Positions 36,281-45,901 of a stretch of DNA of 64,000 bases are shown here, piece by piece. Made by a program: the position numbers and the translations under genes. Every line of letters starts with the position of its first letter. Position 1 is the first letter of the stretch. The notes under the pieces are model-generated. The model was not told the origin of the DNA. It saw only the letters and a list, made by a program, of their open reading frames with translations, and did no database searches. Source of the DNA: Setoptus koraiensis (lineage: Eukaryota > Arthropoda); NCBI GenBank assembly GCA_048013815.1, contig CM106585.1, positions 10,602,001 to 10,666,000 of the forward strand. Direction: 5' to 3'.

Positions 36281-37951
36281 ATAGCCTGCTGGTGATGTAT
36301 AATGATTCAAATGGCGACGGGCACACACAGGTTAAGTAGCTTGGTGAGCGTGATGAGCTGGTTTTCCTGGTCGGATTGTGATACTTGTCATGAGTGAGCT
36401 GGGGATGATTATGCGATATGTTTATGTATCACATTGGCGTTGTGCTAGTGGATAGCTCGTTCTTGGCTACGTGCGTTTGAATGGTCGTCATCGTGATGAT
36501 TTTAAAAGCGGTTTAGAAGCGATTCGAGACGAGGCTTCGAAGAAGTTTCATTCAAAATATTATACGTATTATCGGTTATTATACAGCGCTCACAGCAATT
36601 CTATCCAATCACAGGCTAATAACAATACACTACCAGTCGCTTTGGCCCAAGGATCGTCCTGCCTCAACTTGACATATCACACAATGCCGATACTGTCGAA
36701 TATGTGACCAATTGTTTGTGTGTAGGTTGAAAATAAATGAATAATGCTACAGATGTGTGATAAAATACGTTGTTGTGAAATTTTTGGAGAATAATAAAAA
36801 CAAATGATAATGCTGCCTAAAACACGACGGCTCATCCTTGTTGTTGTTGTGGTAGTTGTAGTTGGCAATTTGCAACTTGTAAATGGCAAAGATAGGGCGG
36901 CAATTTCAATCTACAGACAAGGTGATGCTGCCATTGCTAGTGGCTGACTGACGACTGTACGGTATTTGCGCTGCATTTGTTGTCAGTTACAAACAAGTCG
37001 TTGTGAGCAATAAAAAAGCTTGTCAACTTGTTAGCTAGCAGCACAGGTGAGACTGCCCACAAATATCCTATCACTAATGCTAATGCTGCCGCTGCTGCTG
37101 CAGCAGTGGAGCTTGCCCATCTGGCCATACCCCGAAGATTTGAGGACGGCCCGTCCGCGTAGGCGGTTCCGGACCCGTCCCGCAGCGCCGCTTCAGAGCG
37201 GCCTCTTGTCGGTGACATAATTAGAGTTGTTGAGTTGACCCTGTTGATCATCTTATTGGCCTGATTCAATCCGGATCCTTGCCTATCTGGTTAAAACATC
37301 CGGCGGTGGCTTAACAGTTCGGCCTGACCAGAATCACCGCAGCAGTGCTAGAGAGCGGGCGGCAAATAGAGGAACCCGAGCTGGCGATTCGGGGAGCTCT
37401 TAGTTTGTGTGTCGAAGCAGTGACCTAATTGTCTTGCAAAGTATGTAGAAGTCAACATGATCGTTCGACCTCATTCATGGTTTCCGGTAACGAGAGTTGG
37501 CGGCCAGTGGCGCCCGAGAACAGTGTTCGATCAGTTACGCTTTAGAGGAAGGCGCGTTCGAGTATTGCATTATTAGTGCGCGTTAGATCATTCAACCTTA
37601 TAATGTTTGTATGCGCGTTATAATGAAAGCAAAGACAGTTAACATTCCATTGTAGTACCCTGGAATTACCAACAATTTATTATTGGGTGTCCGTGTGCGC
37701 GGAATCCGCACAACACAATTACCTCAGTTATTTTACGATGTGTTCTGTCTTCTGTCGTTTGCCCGATCCTGTTTGTATCGGTCTACCATTGGACGTTCAA
37801 TGTTAGTGCAACAAAATCTAACTGTGTGAACTGTATGAGACAGACCGAAACAGCAGTTTTATTAGCAATTATATTATTGATTGTTTATGTCAAAAAGTGT
37901 CACTATTGGATGAATTTTTACATATTGTTACTTCATATCACCTAACGCAGC
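36281..37951. other. Intergenic, divergent promoter region of ZDHHC and CDK2AP1
   Basis: About 1.7 kb. A minus-strand ORF at 36937-37269 (110 aa) has an Ala-rich hydrophobic segment partly produced by a GCT/GCC run; I cannot support it as a gene. The sequence CCAGTGGCGCCCG at about 37,507-37,519 may be a promoter or insulator element. Confidence 0.4.
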
Positions 37952-38371
37952 ATGTCTCACATGATGGATCTACAACAGTACCACCTGCCAGAGCAACAAT
38001 CAATCGATTATATGAATGGATTCATTCAATTGGACCAATCACCCAGCATCTTAGCCGTAAGTATTGCTTAGAAATTCCTCGAGATGTTCACAGTTCCTCT
38101 TACTAACAAACACAGCGTGTTATTGTATCAAAATATCTGTCTCTATCAGTTTCAAGTACCCGGCAGCTGCGCTCCTTTGACAAGCAATCAGGCTGGACCA
38201 GGCCTGACGGGCAAATACGTACATTTATTGAACGTGATTGAGGAGCTGGGAAAAGATATTAGGCCCACCTATGCTGGCTCCAAGACATCCATCGAGCGAC
38301 TCAAAAGGAACATAATACAAGCTAGGTTTGAAATAAGACAATGTTTGATAGAACTCGAAAGAACTAATTAG
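37952..38371 (+). CDS. CDK2AP1: CDK2-associated protein (CDK2AP1/DOC-1), NuRD subunit
   Basis: Small nuclear protein, subunit of the NuRD chromatin-remodelling complex. Two exons, 37952-38056 and 38150-38371 (108 aa; human CDK2AP1 115). The start is the ATG of [11 protein letters not shown]. Exon 2 carries the conserved helical core [20 protein letters not shown], then [18 protein letters not shown] and CLIELERTN. It is nearly colinear with human ([20 protein letters not shown] in the same position). The N-terminal half is variable, as usual. The 3' end faces SRP68, with an extra gene between them. Confidence 0.93.
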
Positions 38372-38490
38372 CTACTTGTACTAAATTTGTATCAACTTCA
38401 ATCAAATATACGACATGAAAAAAATTACGTGAGTTAGATATCGGAATCACAATCGCCATCCTCGTCCCGGTCAATCTTTCGCTGCCATGA
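38355..38490. repeat. Direct repeat copy A flanking the PI31-like gene
   Basis: Matches 39,345-39,485 over about 135 bases at roughly 75-80% by eye (shared blocks such as GCTACTTGT, ATATGAAAAAAAT-type and CCATCCTCG). It contains the working CDK2AP1 tail codons and a decayed antisense copy of the SRP68 tail. Confidence 0.75.
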
Positions 38491-38656
38491 TTTTTTTTTT
38501 GTGCAGACTATACTTTTAGCCTTCAAATCTCGATAAACTCCATCGGATCGAGGATCTTTTCAAGATCAAGATTCGGCCCGAGTCGCTCGTATCATCCATC
38601 ACAGATAAATTTTCATGAGTGCTCTTACATTTTAAACTCCTCGTTCGAAAAAATAT

Positions 38657-38675
38657 CCACCAGAGGCGCTGGCAT
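38657..38675 (+). promoter_or_regulatory. Candidate CTCF-type motif
   Basis: Reads CCACCAGAGGCGCTGGCAT, one base from the 12,369 motif in its core and sharing 15 bases with 20,832-20,846. It lies between two transcription units. The assignment is by resemblance to the animal CTCF consensus only. Confidence 0.35.
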
Positions 38676-38920
38676 CGTTCAGAAAATGCGCAGCCAAACG
38701 CAGAATGTTTCATAAAATATTTTCTTTTTCTGATTGCTTGCTTTAGCATGCCCGTCAGCCGGCAGATCTGCGCAAGGGATCGTTTTGCTTATCTAATAAA
38801 CTACTCCTCATGATCGACTGGTGCTAGCTTCCACTGCTTATAAATATCATCGTCAAATGACATTATCACACACGCGGAGCCTAATCAATTCATAAGCTTC
38901 AGAACATACACCGCTTCAAA

Positions 38921-39349
38921 ATGGCCGACAAAAACCCGTCATCAACGAGAAAGGACACAACAACAACAAACACCACAACATCCACAACAACAACTACAAC
39001 AACACCCGAAACAACTTATGTAACCACGAAAACAACTGCAACCACCGCTAGCAATCAATGGATTCCACCAAACATCGGAAATCCAGATCTAGATCCTCTG
39101 TGTCAGCGGCCTCCTATCGGTCCATTCACTCCAAGCGGGATGCTCTTCGATCCACGCGACTTACTTCGTCGGGACCAACAGGGCCTCGATTCTCGACTCC
39201 CTCCTGGAGCTCGCTTTGATCCTTTTGGGCCTCCAGATCCTAGTGAAGTTGGTCCAGGTCGTGGACCCAAACAACCCAGGGACTTGAGGCCGAATCCTGA
39301 CCATTTTCCACCACCAGGACCAAAAGGACCGGGTGGAGGAATCTTTTAG
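38921..39349 (+). CDS. PI31-like protein, C-terminal proline-rich domain only
   Basis: 142 aa, single exon, good AAAATGG start. After a Thr-rich N-terminus (a run of Thr codons), residues ~52-138 match the C-terminal half of proteasome inhibitor PI31 (PSMF1): NPDLDPL, SGMLFDPRDLL, RLPPGARFDPFGPP and PNPDHFPPPG. The N-terminal FP (Fbxo7/PI31) dimerisation domain is absent. In PI31 this tail with its HbYX-like end contacts the 20S proteasome, but here the end is GGGIF, so inhibition is uncertain. It is intronless and bounded by a direct repeat, which suggests a captured or retrocopied piece that kept an open frame. Confidence 0.75.
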   Translation: MADKNPSSTRKDTTTTNTTTSTTTTTTTPETTYVTTKTTATTASNQWIPPNIGNPDLDPLCQRPPIGPFTPSGMLFDPRDLLRRDQQGLDSRLPPGARFDPFGPPDPSEVGPGRGPKQPRDLRPNPDHFPPPGPKGPGGGIF

Positions 39350-39485
39350 GACATGAAACTCAAAAGAACTAAGCTACTTGTGCTAAGTTTTTATCAATTT
39401 TAATCAATTATAAGATATGAAAAAAATACACAAGTTGGCTATCAGAATTACGCTCACCATCCTCGCCCCAGCCAACCTTTCACTA
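39345..39485. repeat. Direct repeat copy B flanking the PI31-like gene
   Basis: Partner of 38,355-38,490. Here the antisense SRP68 tail is the working one, while the CDK2AP1 tail codons have decayed. Confidence 0.75.
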
Positions 39486-40383
39486 GACCGGTGACACCTC
39501 CCACCCTGGAAGACGACTGTTGTTGCTGGTCTTGCGAGTCTCCTTGAATTTGCATAGGGTCCTCTTGCGTTTCCTGGAATTCATCATCATCGTCTTCGTC
39601 GTCATCATCATTATAATCAGCTTCATCGTCTTCCGCGTCTCTATCAGATTCGGCCATATCCTTGATATGTACATGAGCGAGGTCGTGAAATTGAAGCTTG
39701 GATGGAATGTTAACATTTTCATAAGAGGCCTGAGTTCCCAGGCTATAGGCACAATAACGAAGCGATGCTTTCAACTCCTCTATTCTTTGTCTATAATGAT
39801 TTGCAACCTCGTCCTGTTTGATAGACAAGCAAAGCTTGAAATAAATAACTTGAGCCTTTTGATATGATTCTTTGGCCTCTTCCCAGTTGCCAACTTCAGA
39901 GTGGTACAGCCCAGTCATGTGGGCACTGTAGGCTTGAGCCTCTAGTTTAGTTCGCTCGTCGCAGACACTCGGCTGATCATTGCACAACTCTTCAAAACGT
40001 CGAGCGTGCCTAACGGCTCGAGCAAGGCGCCGCCTGAGATGGAACCTCTTTCTAGGTTGAGTTTCAAACTCTTGTTTGAGCTGCATTGCATAAGCCCAAG
40101 CCCTTTCAGCTAATACTAGAGGTATAAGAAGCATGCTCTCGCCTAATTTAATATTTTTGGCATGCAACTCGGCCACCATTTGATTTGTGATCAAATACAA
40201 TTTTCTACCACGCAAGTGTCTCGCCTTGGCCGAACTAGGGATTCCTTGATAGACATTGAGGGATCTCCTCATCCTATGGAGCCTCTTAGAACAATAGGTA
40301 CGATATCTCTGGTAGTTGTCATATTTCAGACCGTGCTGCGATTGTATCTCCTTAATGGATTCTAGTAGGGGATAGTGAACCAT
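39454..40383 (-). CDS. SRP68: Signal recognition particle 68 kDa subunit, strongly shortened
   Basis: SRP68 binds SRP RNA through its N-terminal domain and SRP72 through its C-terminal part. This single-exon frame is 309 aa; human SRP68 is 627. The N-terminal RNA-binding domain is clear (IKEIQSQHGLKYDNYQRYR, then RHLRGRKLYL, LAERAWAYAMQLKQE, PRKRFHLRRRLARAV, KLEAQAYSAH, IEELKASLRYCAYSLG). From about residue 225 it passes into an acidic linker (ADYNDDDDEDDDDEF) and a Gln run, then ends GVTGLVKGWLGRGW, matching the extreme C-terminus of SRP68 (GLTGYIKGIFG). Some 310 central residues, including most of the SRP72-binding part, are missing with the frame intact. Confidence 0.88.
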   Translation of the reverse strand: MVHYPLLESIKEIQSQHGLKYDNYQRYRTYCSKRLHRMRRSLNVYQGIPSSAKARHLRGRKLYLITNQMVAELHAKNIKLGESMLLIPLVLAERAWAYAMQLKQEFETQPRKRFHLRRRLARAVRHARRFEELCNDQPSVCDERTKLEAQAYSAHMTGLYHSEVGNWEEAKESYQKAQVIYFKLCLSIKQDEVANHYRQRIEELKASLRYCAYSLGTQASYENVNIPSKLQFHDLAHVHIKDMAESDRDAEDDEADYNDDDDEDDDDEFQETQEDPMQIQGDSQDQQQQSSSRVGGVTGLVKGWLGRGW

Positions 40384-40982
40384 GTCTCAACCTTATCTTA
40401 TGGTTCGATATTTTGAAGGAAAATAATCAATAATAAGCAATTTCTATATGAAAAAATGAGGCTTCCTGCCAATAAATGATGCAGACTTGGAAAATGTAGG
40501 TTACAGCTGTCTAGGTGTACAGCTTTTTATGTAATGGATCATAATGAACGCGCACAGTGGCACCCTTTATTTATCTTCTTTTGAGCGCGCCTTTCAAACA
40601 CGCTTCACTCTGAAAATCTGGCTGGAAATCTTTCAACTTCCATAAGAGTTTTCAGAATTTCATGGCCTAGCCAGTACGATCGGATGTAACGAGTATAGTA
40701 AATTGTTGTAGGGGTCATATTTTCAGTCATTTTTACACTCTGAAAACACCGCATAGGCCTTCAGAGTGCTGCTGAACTATACAAATATTTAATTGATGAG
40801 TTATTAAAGGCAAAATTAGTTTGAAAATATTTAGTCGACGAGTTATTCTTGAGTGACCCCTCTTAGAGTATTTGATTCTCTTTGGTCACTCTCAATGAGG
40901 ATGCAGTATTTAGTTGGTTATGTTAAGTTTCCGCAGCTTCACCACTGAAAGACTGACTACCGCAAACAGGTTGCGTTATCTT
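40384..40982. other. Intergenic
   Basis: About 600 AT-rich bases between the SRP68 start and the stop of the next gene, both on the minus strand. No feature recognised beyond likely promoter sequence. Confidence 0.5.
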
Positions 40983-41608
40983 TCAGGTGGGCCAAACAAT
41001 GAAATCTTTTGCGTAAATCCATGAAAAGTATAGAATGGCGTTGACAGAACCAAGGACTATCGTATCTAATGATGTTTGATATTGATCGAGAATATAATGA
41101 ACAGGTCAGTGAATGGGTTATATCACAAATTTTCCTTTCTTTCTTTTTTTTTTTTTGTCCTGATTTCGCCGAATGAAGATACTTACTGAGAATTACTTTT
41201 TCCCATGGCTCAAGTAGATTAATAGACAACCTAGTCTCATATACAAAATACCATTCGCGAACAGTTTCAATCAAGGTTTTCTCTCTAGGCATAGAAACAG
41301 ATGGACGAACTGGAGGTTGCCATTTGAGAGGTTTCCTTCTGAAGATGGGCCAAGGTGGTACACACAATACACACGCCACAACAAATCCAGCTACATGTAA
41401 AAAGAAAGCTAGAGAGAATTGTTGCGAAACGAAGGCCCATACAGCACCAACAACCTGTTTGATAGTGTAGGAATGAGATATGGGATCTTCATCAGTATTG
41501 TTTCATTATTGCCAAAAGACTGTTTAGTGAACTGTGTTTACTTACGGTGCAGGATAAGATAATCAATTGAGACCACAATTCTGCGCGTCCCTGTCCCTCG
41601 TAATCCAT
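40983..41608 (-). CDS. SPCS1-SPTSS fusion: signal peptidase 12 kDa subunit joined to serine palmitoyltransferase small subunit
   Basis: Three exons: 41608-41546, 41454-41187 and 41065-40983 (137 aa, frame kept at both GTAAGT introns). Residues 1-66 are SPCS1: MDYEGQGRAELWSQLIIL, the hairpin of two TMs (AVWAFVSQQFSLAFFLHVAGF, VVACVLC) and the signature PPWPIFRRKPLKW. The same exon continues without a stop into residues ~76-137, which match ssSPT (SPTSSA/B): MPREKTLIETVREWYFVYE, the hallmark LEPWEK at 102-107, then NTIVLGSVNAILYFSWIY. SPCS1 ends in the cytosol and ssSPT starts there, so topology fits. An internal Met76 and an AG (CCTAG) just after it leave room for a separate SPTSS transcript. 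Domain calls are strong; the fusion product itself is inferred. Confidence 0.85.
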
Positions 41609-42217
41609 GAGTGTGTTAGATGGTTCAGGTGACACGGCCAAAATGAAAGATAAAACTAGAAAAACTTTAGATTCCGACCTTTCGAAAAGATCGTAATTGC
41701 ATCAATGCTGAAAAGATTGTCAACTTATGCAAGAGTTCAGCTGTTTCACAAGAGTTAACTTGCTTCAGTGTTTCTGTTCGCCCGCGCTATTTGAACCCAT
41801 TTTTTCAATTTTTGTTTTAATGACACTGGCCAATCATTATGGAGTGACGCTGATAATCTTCTCGATAGTATGTTATTTTATCGATTTTGGTTGCTGGAGA
41901 TAGATCTTTCCTCTCGAATCTAATCTATCATTCGCGAATTCCTTCTATCTCTCATCCGAGGACCTGCTGAAACCTCAGTGAGAGTGGTGCTAGTGAGCAT
42001 AACCAACCATTAGTGAGTGAGTTCACGGATGTCAGCACAAAGCGCTTGCGAACAAGGATTGACCTTGACTCGTTTACTTCCATGTCAAATGTTTTTATTT
42101 ATTATTTATTATTATCTGATATCATCAGCACTAACTGTGCTTCATTCAATGATTCTTGACAAATCACAACTAATTTAAATAAATTAACCAATCGTGAGCA
42201 ATATTGACTCTACAAAA
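41609..42217. promoter_or_regulatory. Divergent promoter region of the SPCS1-SPTSS gene and SDHB
   Basis: About 600 bases between divergent start codons. A possible 5' exon boundary (TTTTTCTAG) lies just upstream of the fusion gene. No other element identified. Confidence 0.45.
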
Positions 42218-43078
42218 ATGCAGCATTCACTTACAATGGCTTCTAGGCTGCAATTGTTCCACACCATCGCCAGGATGAGTAGCTCAGCGGCCACTAAAAC
42301 AGCGGATAAATTATCTGAACGCACTTCGTTGATGAAGAAATTCAACATCTATCGTTGGGATCCAGATAAGCCCCATATAAAGCCGCATCTGCAGACTTAT
42401 GAGGTTGATCTGAACTCATGTGGACCCATGGTTTTGGATGCCTTGATAAAGATCAAAAATGAATTGGATCCCACGTTAACGTTTAGACGCTCGTGTCGTG
42501 AGGGAATTTGTGGATCTTGTGCAATGAATATAAATGGTACGAATAATCTTGCTTGTATATCTAAAATAGACAAGGACACCGCAAAAGCTATCAACATTTA
42601 TCCTCTTCCCCACATGTACGTTATCAAGGATTTAGTTCCAGATATGAACAATTTCTATGAACAGTACAAATCAATAGAACCTTGGCTTCAGCGCTCAGAT
42701 GAAGACGTCAAAAATCGAAAGCAAAATTTGCAAAGTGTCGAAGACCGAAAGAAGCTCGACGGACTATATGAATGCATCCTATGCGCCTGCTGCTCTACAT
42801 CTTGTCCTAGTTATTGGTGGAATGGCGATAGATATCTCGGCCCAGCCACACTGATGCAAGCCTATAGATGGGTCATTGACTCCCGTGATCAAGCCACAAA
42901 CAAAAGACTGGACAACCTAAGAGATCCCTTCTCTATCTACCGATGTCATACAATTATGAATTGCACACGTACATGCCCAAAAAGTTTGAATCCCGGAAGA
43001 GCAATCGGCGAGCTCAAGAAGCTCTTGTCTGGTTGGGCCACCAAGCAGACCCCTGAGCTCCAAGGACAAGCTCAGTGA
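42218..43078 (+). CDS. SDHB: Succinate dehydrogenase iron-sulfur subunit
   Basis: Complex II subunit of the mitochondrial inner membrane passing electrons from succinate to ubiquinone. Intronless, 286 aa; the start is ATG 42218 (the longer frame begins with GTG). Residues 1-30 form a Ser/Arg-rich mitochondrial presequence ([17 protein letters not shown]). The [2Fe-2S] ferredoxin domain uses Cys93, 98, 101 and 113 ([22 protein letters not shown]). The [4Fe-4S] site is [16 protein letters not shown], and the [3Fe-4S] site [27 protein letters not shown] and [12 protein letters not shown] are canonical. LACISK instead of the common LACTKK is a mild change. Confidence 0.97.
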   Translation: MQHSLTMASRLQLFHTIARMSSSAATKTADKLSERTSLMKKFNIYRWDPDKPHIKPHLQTYEVDLNSCGPMVLDALIKIKNELDPTLTFRRSCREGICGSCAMNINGTNNLACISKIDKDTAKAINIYPLPHMYVIKDLVPDMNNFYEQYKSIEPWLQRSDEDVKNRKQNLQSVEDRKKLDGLYECILCACCSTSCPSYWWNGDRYLGPATLMQAYRWVIDSRDQATNKRLDNLRDPFSIYRCHTIMNCTRTCPKSLNPGRAIGELKKLLSGWATKQTPELQGQAQ

Positions 43079-44017
43079 AAGTCAGATTGATCGATGAGTT
43101 TTCGCAAATTCGACAATACTACAGCCTAATCATAGTGACAGTGGCAACTGTCACTGTCTATCATGAAATCCAACGAATGACATCATCCGACTATCATATC
43201 AACTCCCTGACATCGACCACATGCATGACACTCGACACTGAAATTGGTTGAAACATTGAACTCGCTTATCGGCCTTAGATATTGAACGTTCTAAATAAAA
43301 CTCTACACTGATACTCTTTCAAATTTGAATTAATGATTCCTGTTGTCCAAAAATTATATCCCTGTTAATCTATATCTATTTAACTGACTATCCAACAACT
43401 TCTTCTCGAACACCAAAAATGAAATAAATTCAGTTGCACTCCAATGACAGTCCACTTAATCTTTTGCTGACATGATTTCAGGCATCGATTTCCTCGGAGA
43501 TCCAGCACTAATGGACGTGATGGATCAGTAAGAATCAGCTATCCTAGTCGATAACCCGAGACTAAAACATATTCAACATCTATTGCTGGCAGTAATCTTA
43601 CCGACAGTTTCGTGGGTCTGAAGGTGAAGCAAGCAATCAAAACTATGCGTTTTGTCGATCGATATCAATTCATTTTAGACCGGAGCACCGAGAAAGGAAT
43701 CGGCGAGGGAAGGAGAAATGGAGTTGAGGGAACTAAAATAGCAACAAGGAGGGAGCGATCTACAAATAGTGTGCATAGAAAAAGATGAAAAGTTGGAGAA
43801 CAGATACAATAGATGTGAATGTTTGACTGATCAGGAATTTCAAGCAGAAAATAAACTATATAGTATGAATAGAGCCTTCACTGTCAGCAGTGGTGAAGTC
43901 ATCCTTGAAATGGGTAGCTCAGTAATAAGCAATGAGCGGTGAGGCTGCCGAATCTTGAGTCACTCTTTTATAGTTTGATTGAAAGAGAATTGAAAATCTA
44001 TCTAGAATAAAACAACA
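43079..44017. other. Intergenic
   Basis: About 940 bases. An AATAAA at about 43,290 probably ends SDHB. No coding domain recognised in the rest. Confidence 0.5.
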
Positions 44018-45433
44018 ATGAGAGGCTCAAAATTGATGATATGCGTGATCTTAGTTGGTGGATTTTTATCCACCAGCGAAGTTCTCAGTGAAATTGTGAG
44101 AAAGGCACTGAACAAAAAACAGTGTGTCAAAATTATTGCAAAGATGGACACAGTCGACGAATTTCTGAACGTCGCGGCTCAACTCACTCCAGAAAATGAA
44201 GATATCGAGGTGTCACAAAATACACTAATTAATTCTTGCTTGCGTAGTGTGGAAGGACAAGAAGATATCGAGAGCCTGCGAAAAATTGTTCGAAAAGCAT
44301 CCGCAATTCACTCAGTATGTGAACCACAGTTCGCCGATCAATTGTTGCAGTACGATCGACAAATCAAAAACAATGCTGGTCGTGGCAAATATCTGCATCG
44401 CAAGAAGAAACACAGATTATCGCAATTCTTTAGGTTGTTCGCCGGACAAGTGGTGCTGACTTGCAAGAGATCGTTGGGACAGAAACTGCATTTGGCTGAG
44501 AAAAATTCAGAATTAGTGGGTGCAGTAGATAAAATCGTCGGATTGGCAGCAAAAAATGATGTTCGTTTCGATGATGCAAACACAAAAAATCTTTCACCTG
44601 TAATGCGAAAATTGCTTAGTATAACTAAGAAGTATGTCCCGAACCTATTGACAAAGATAGAAAATATCGTTTTGTTCGATTCGTTGAAACCTGAACCCGA
44701 TAAAGTATTTTCAACTAAGATTACAATGAATTCGGTTGGTATGCTAGAAGATTTCATGAAGATTAAGGGCGCCTGTGAGTTGATTGATGGTTACGCTCGA
44801 AGTTCAATCTACACCATTGCCAGATTAGCATGGCGAGGTTACTTGGCTCGAGACGAGCGGGGCAATCTAGATCAGAGCATCACAAATGATGAAAGAATAC
44901 AAAAATGGATCCGCGCAGTTCAATATTGTCAAGGTATCCTAATTGTGGATTTCAACGTCGATTTAGAGCAAGAGAGTCTTCTTGAATTCAGTGAAGAAGC
45001 TTCGAACGAGCAAGCAATTATCGTTGACGTAACAAATGATGAGCGACGAATTGGACAAGACTCTCCAGCGCATAGATATACTGAGATTACAGACAATGTT
45101 ACCACGTTTGATTCTGACCTTGAATGTTACACTTATTCGCGGGGCCTTAGAGGGTGGCTATTGAAACGAATAGGTAAGACTGAACGTCGCATAGCCAAAT
45201 TCATAAGGTTTTCCGCATTCGACGAATCATTCAGACAATCAATTATGAGTGATATAGAAGATTCCGAAGGCGAGGTACAGTTTGGTGGCACTCATCATCA
45301 TCACCATCCCCGACTTTATACCTCGTGTCTCGACAGATCTCCGGGTATTGAGATTGATATTGGCATTGTGATAGCAGTCTCAACCCTCCTTGCAGTTACA
45401 CTTTTTGAGTTTATTACGGCCTGCATGAGTTAA
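44018..45433 (+). CDS. Orphan secretory-pathway protein with C-terminal TM helix
   Basis: Single-exon frame of 471 aa with AACAATGAGA start. A signal peptide (MRGSKLMICVILVGGFLS) is followed by a mostly helical, charged ectodomain with scattered cysteines (KKQCVK, NSCLRS, SVCEPQF, LTCKRS, KGACELIDGY, AVQYCQG, LECYTYS, TSCLDR). A His run (HHHHHP) precedes a C-terminal helix (IGIVIAVSTLLAVTLFEFI). I recognise no family. Length, codon-like composition and lack of stops support a real gene. A type I membrane or GPI-like protein is plausible; function unknown. Confidence 0.7.
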   Translation: MRGSKLMICVILVGGFLSTSEVLSEIVRKALNKKQCVKIIAKMDTVDEFLNVAAQLTPENEDIEVSQNTLINSCLRSVEGQEDIESLRKIVRKASAIHSVCEPQFADQLLQYDRQIKNNAGRGKYLHRKKKHRLSQFFRLFAGQVVLTCKRSLGQKLHLAEKNSELVGAVDKIVGLAAKNDVRFDDANTKNLSPVMRKLLSITKKYVPNLLTKIENIVLFDSLKPEPDKVFSTKITMNSVGMLEDFMKIKGACELIDGYARSSIYTIARLAWRGYLARDERGNLDQSITNDERIQKWIRAVQYCQGILIVDFNVDLEQESLLEFSEEASNEQAIIVDVTNDERRIGQDSPAHRYTEITDNVTTFDSDLECYTYSRGLRGWLLKRIGKTERRIAKFIRFSAFDESFRQSIMSDIEDSEGEVQFGGTHHHHHPRLYTSCLDRSPGIEIDIGIVIAVSTLLAVTLFEFITACMS

Positions 45434-45901
45434 CCATTAATACTGATCATACATCATGTATGGCTTGGTGGGACCTACTATTGACAGATTTGAGAAATTT
45501 TCCGAACGACGATTCGGAAAATGAATAATCAAGAATGAAAAAAAATCGAATCTTTTTATTGACCACCGCGTTTATCAAGGGTGAGCGCAATCTTTAACTG
45601 TAGCAAAATCTCACGTGCAGCTTGTCAATTTTTCCGAGTTTTCATTTTTCTTTTGCACACAGCAATGTATTTAATTCGCCTGACAGGTGAATGTGAACAG
45701 ATAAATAAACAGTTATATCTACATTAACTGTTAGAGAATAGTCAATACTATCACATCTTGTGTATCACGTGACTTCGTACTGCTGTCGTTTCATATTGTG
45801 AAATTCATACACGTCGAGTCAGTGTACTGTCGAGATTTTGTACATCACGATTCAGACCCAGACCCAGCGACAATCGACAAGCGTTTCTGAGCGACATTGT
45901 C

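Noticed and set aside
36937-37269. 110-aa minus-strand ORF with a hydrophobic Ala-rich segment
   Set aside because: The hydrophobic part comes from a GCT/GCC run. No conserved features, and it lies in a divergent promoter region.
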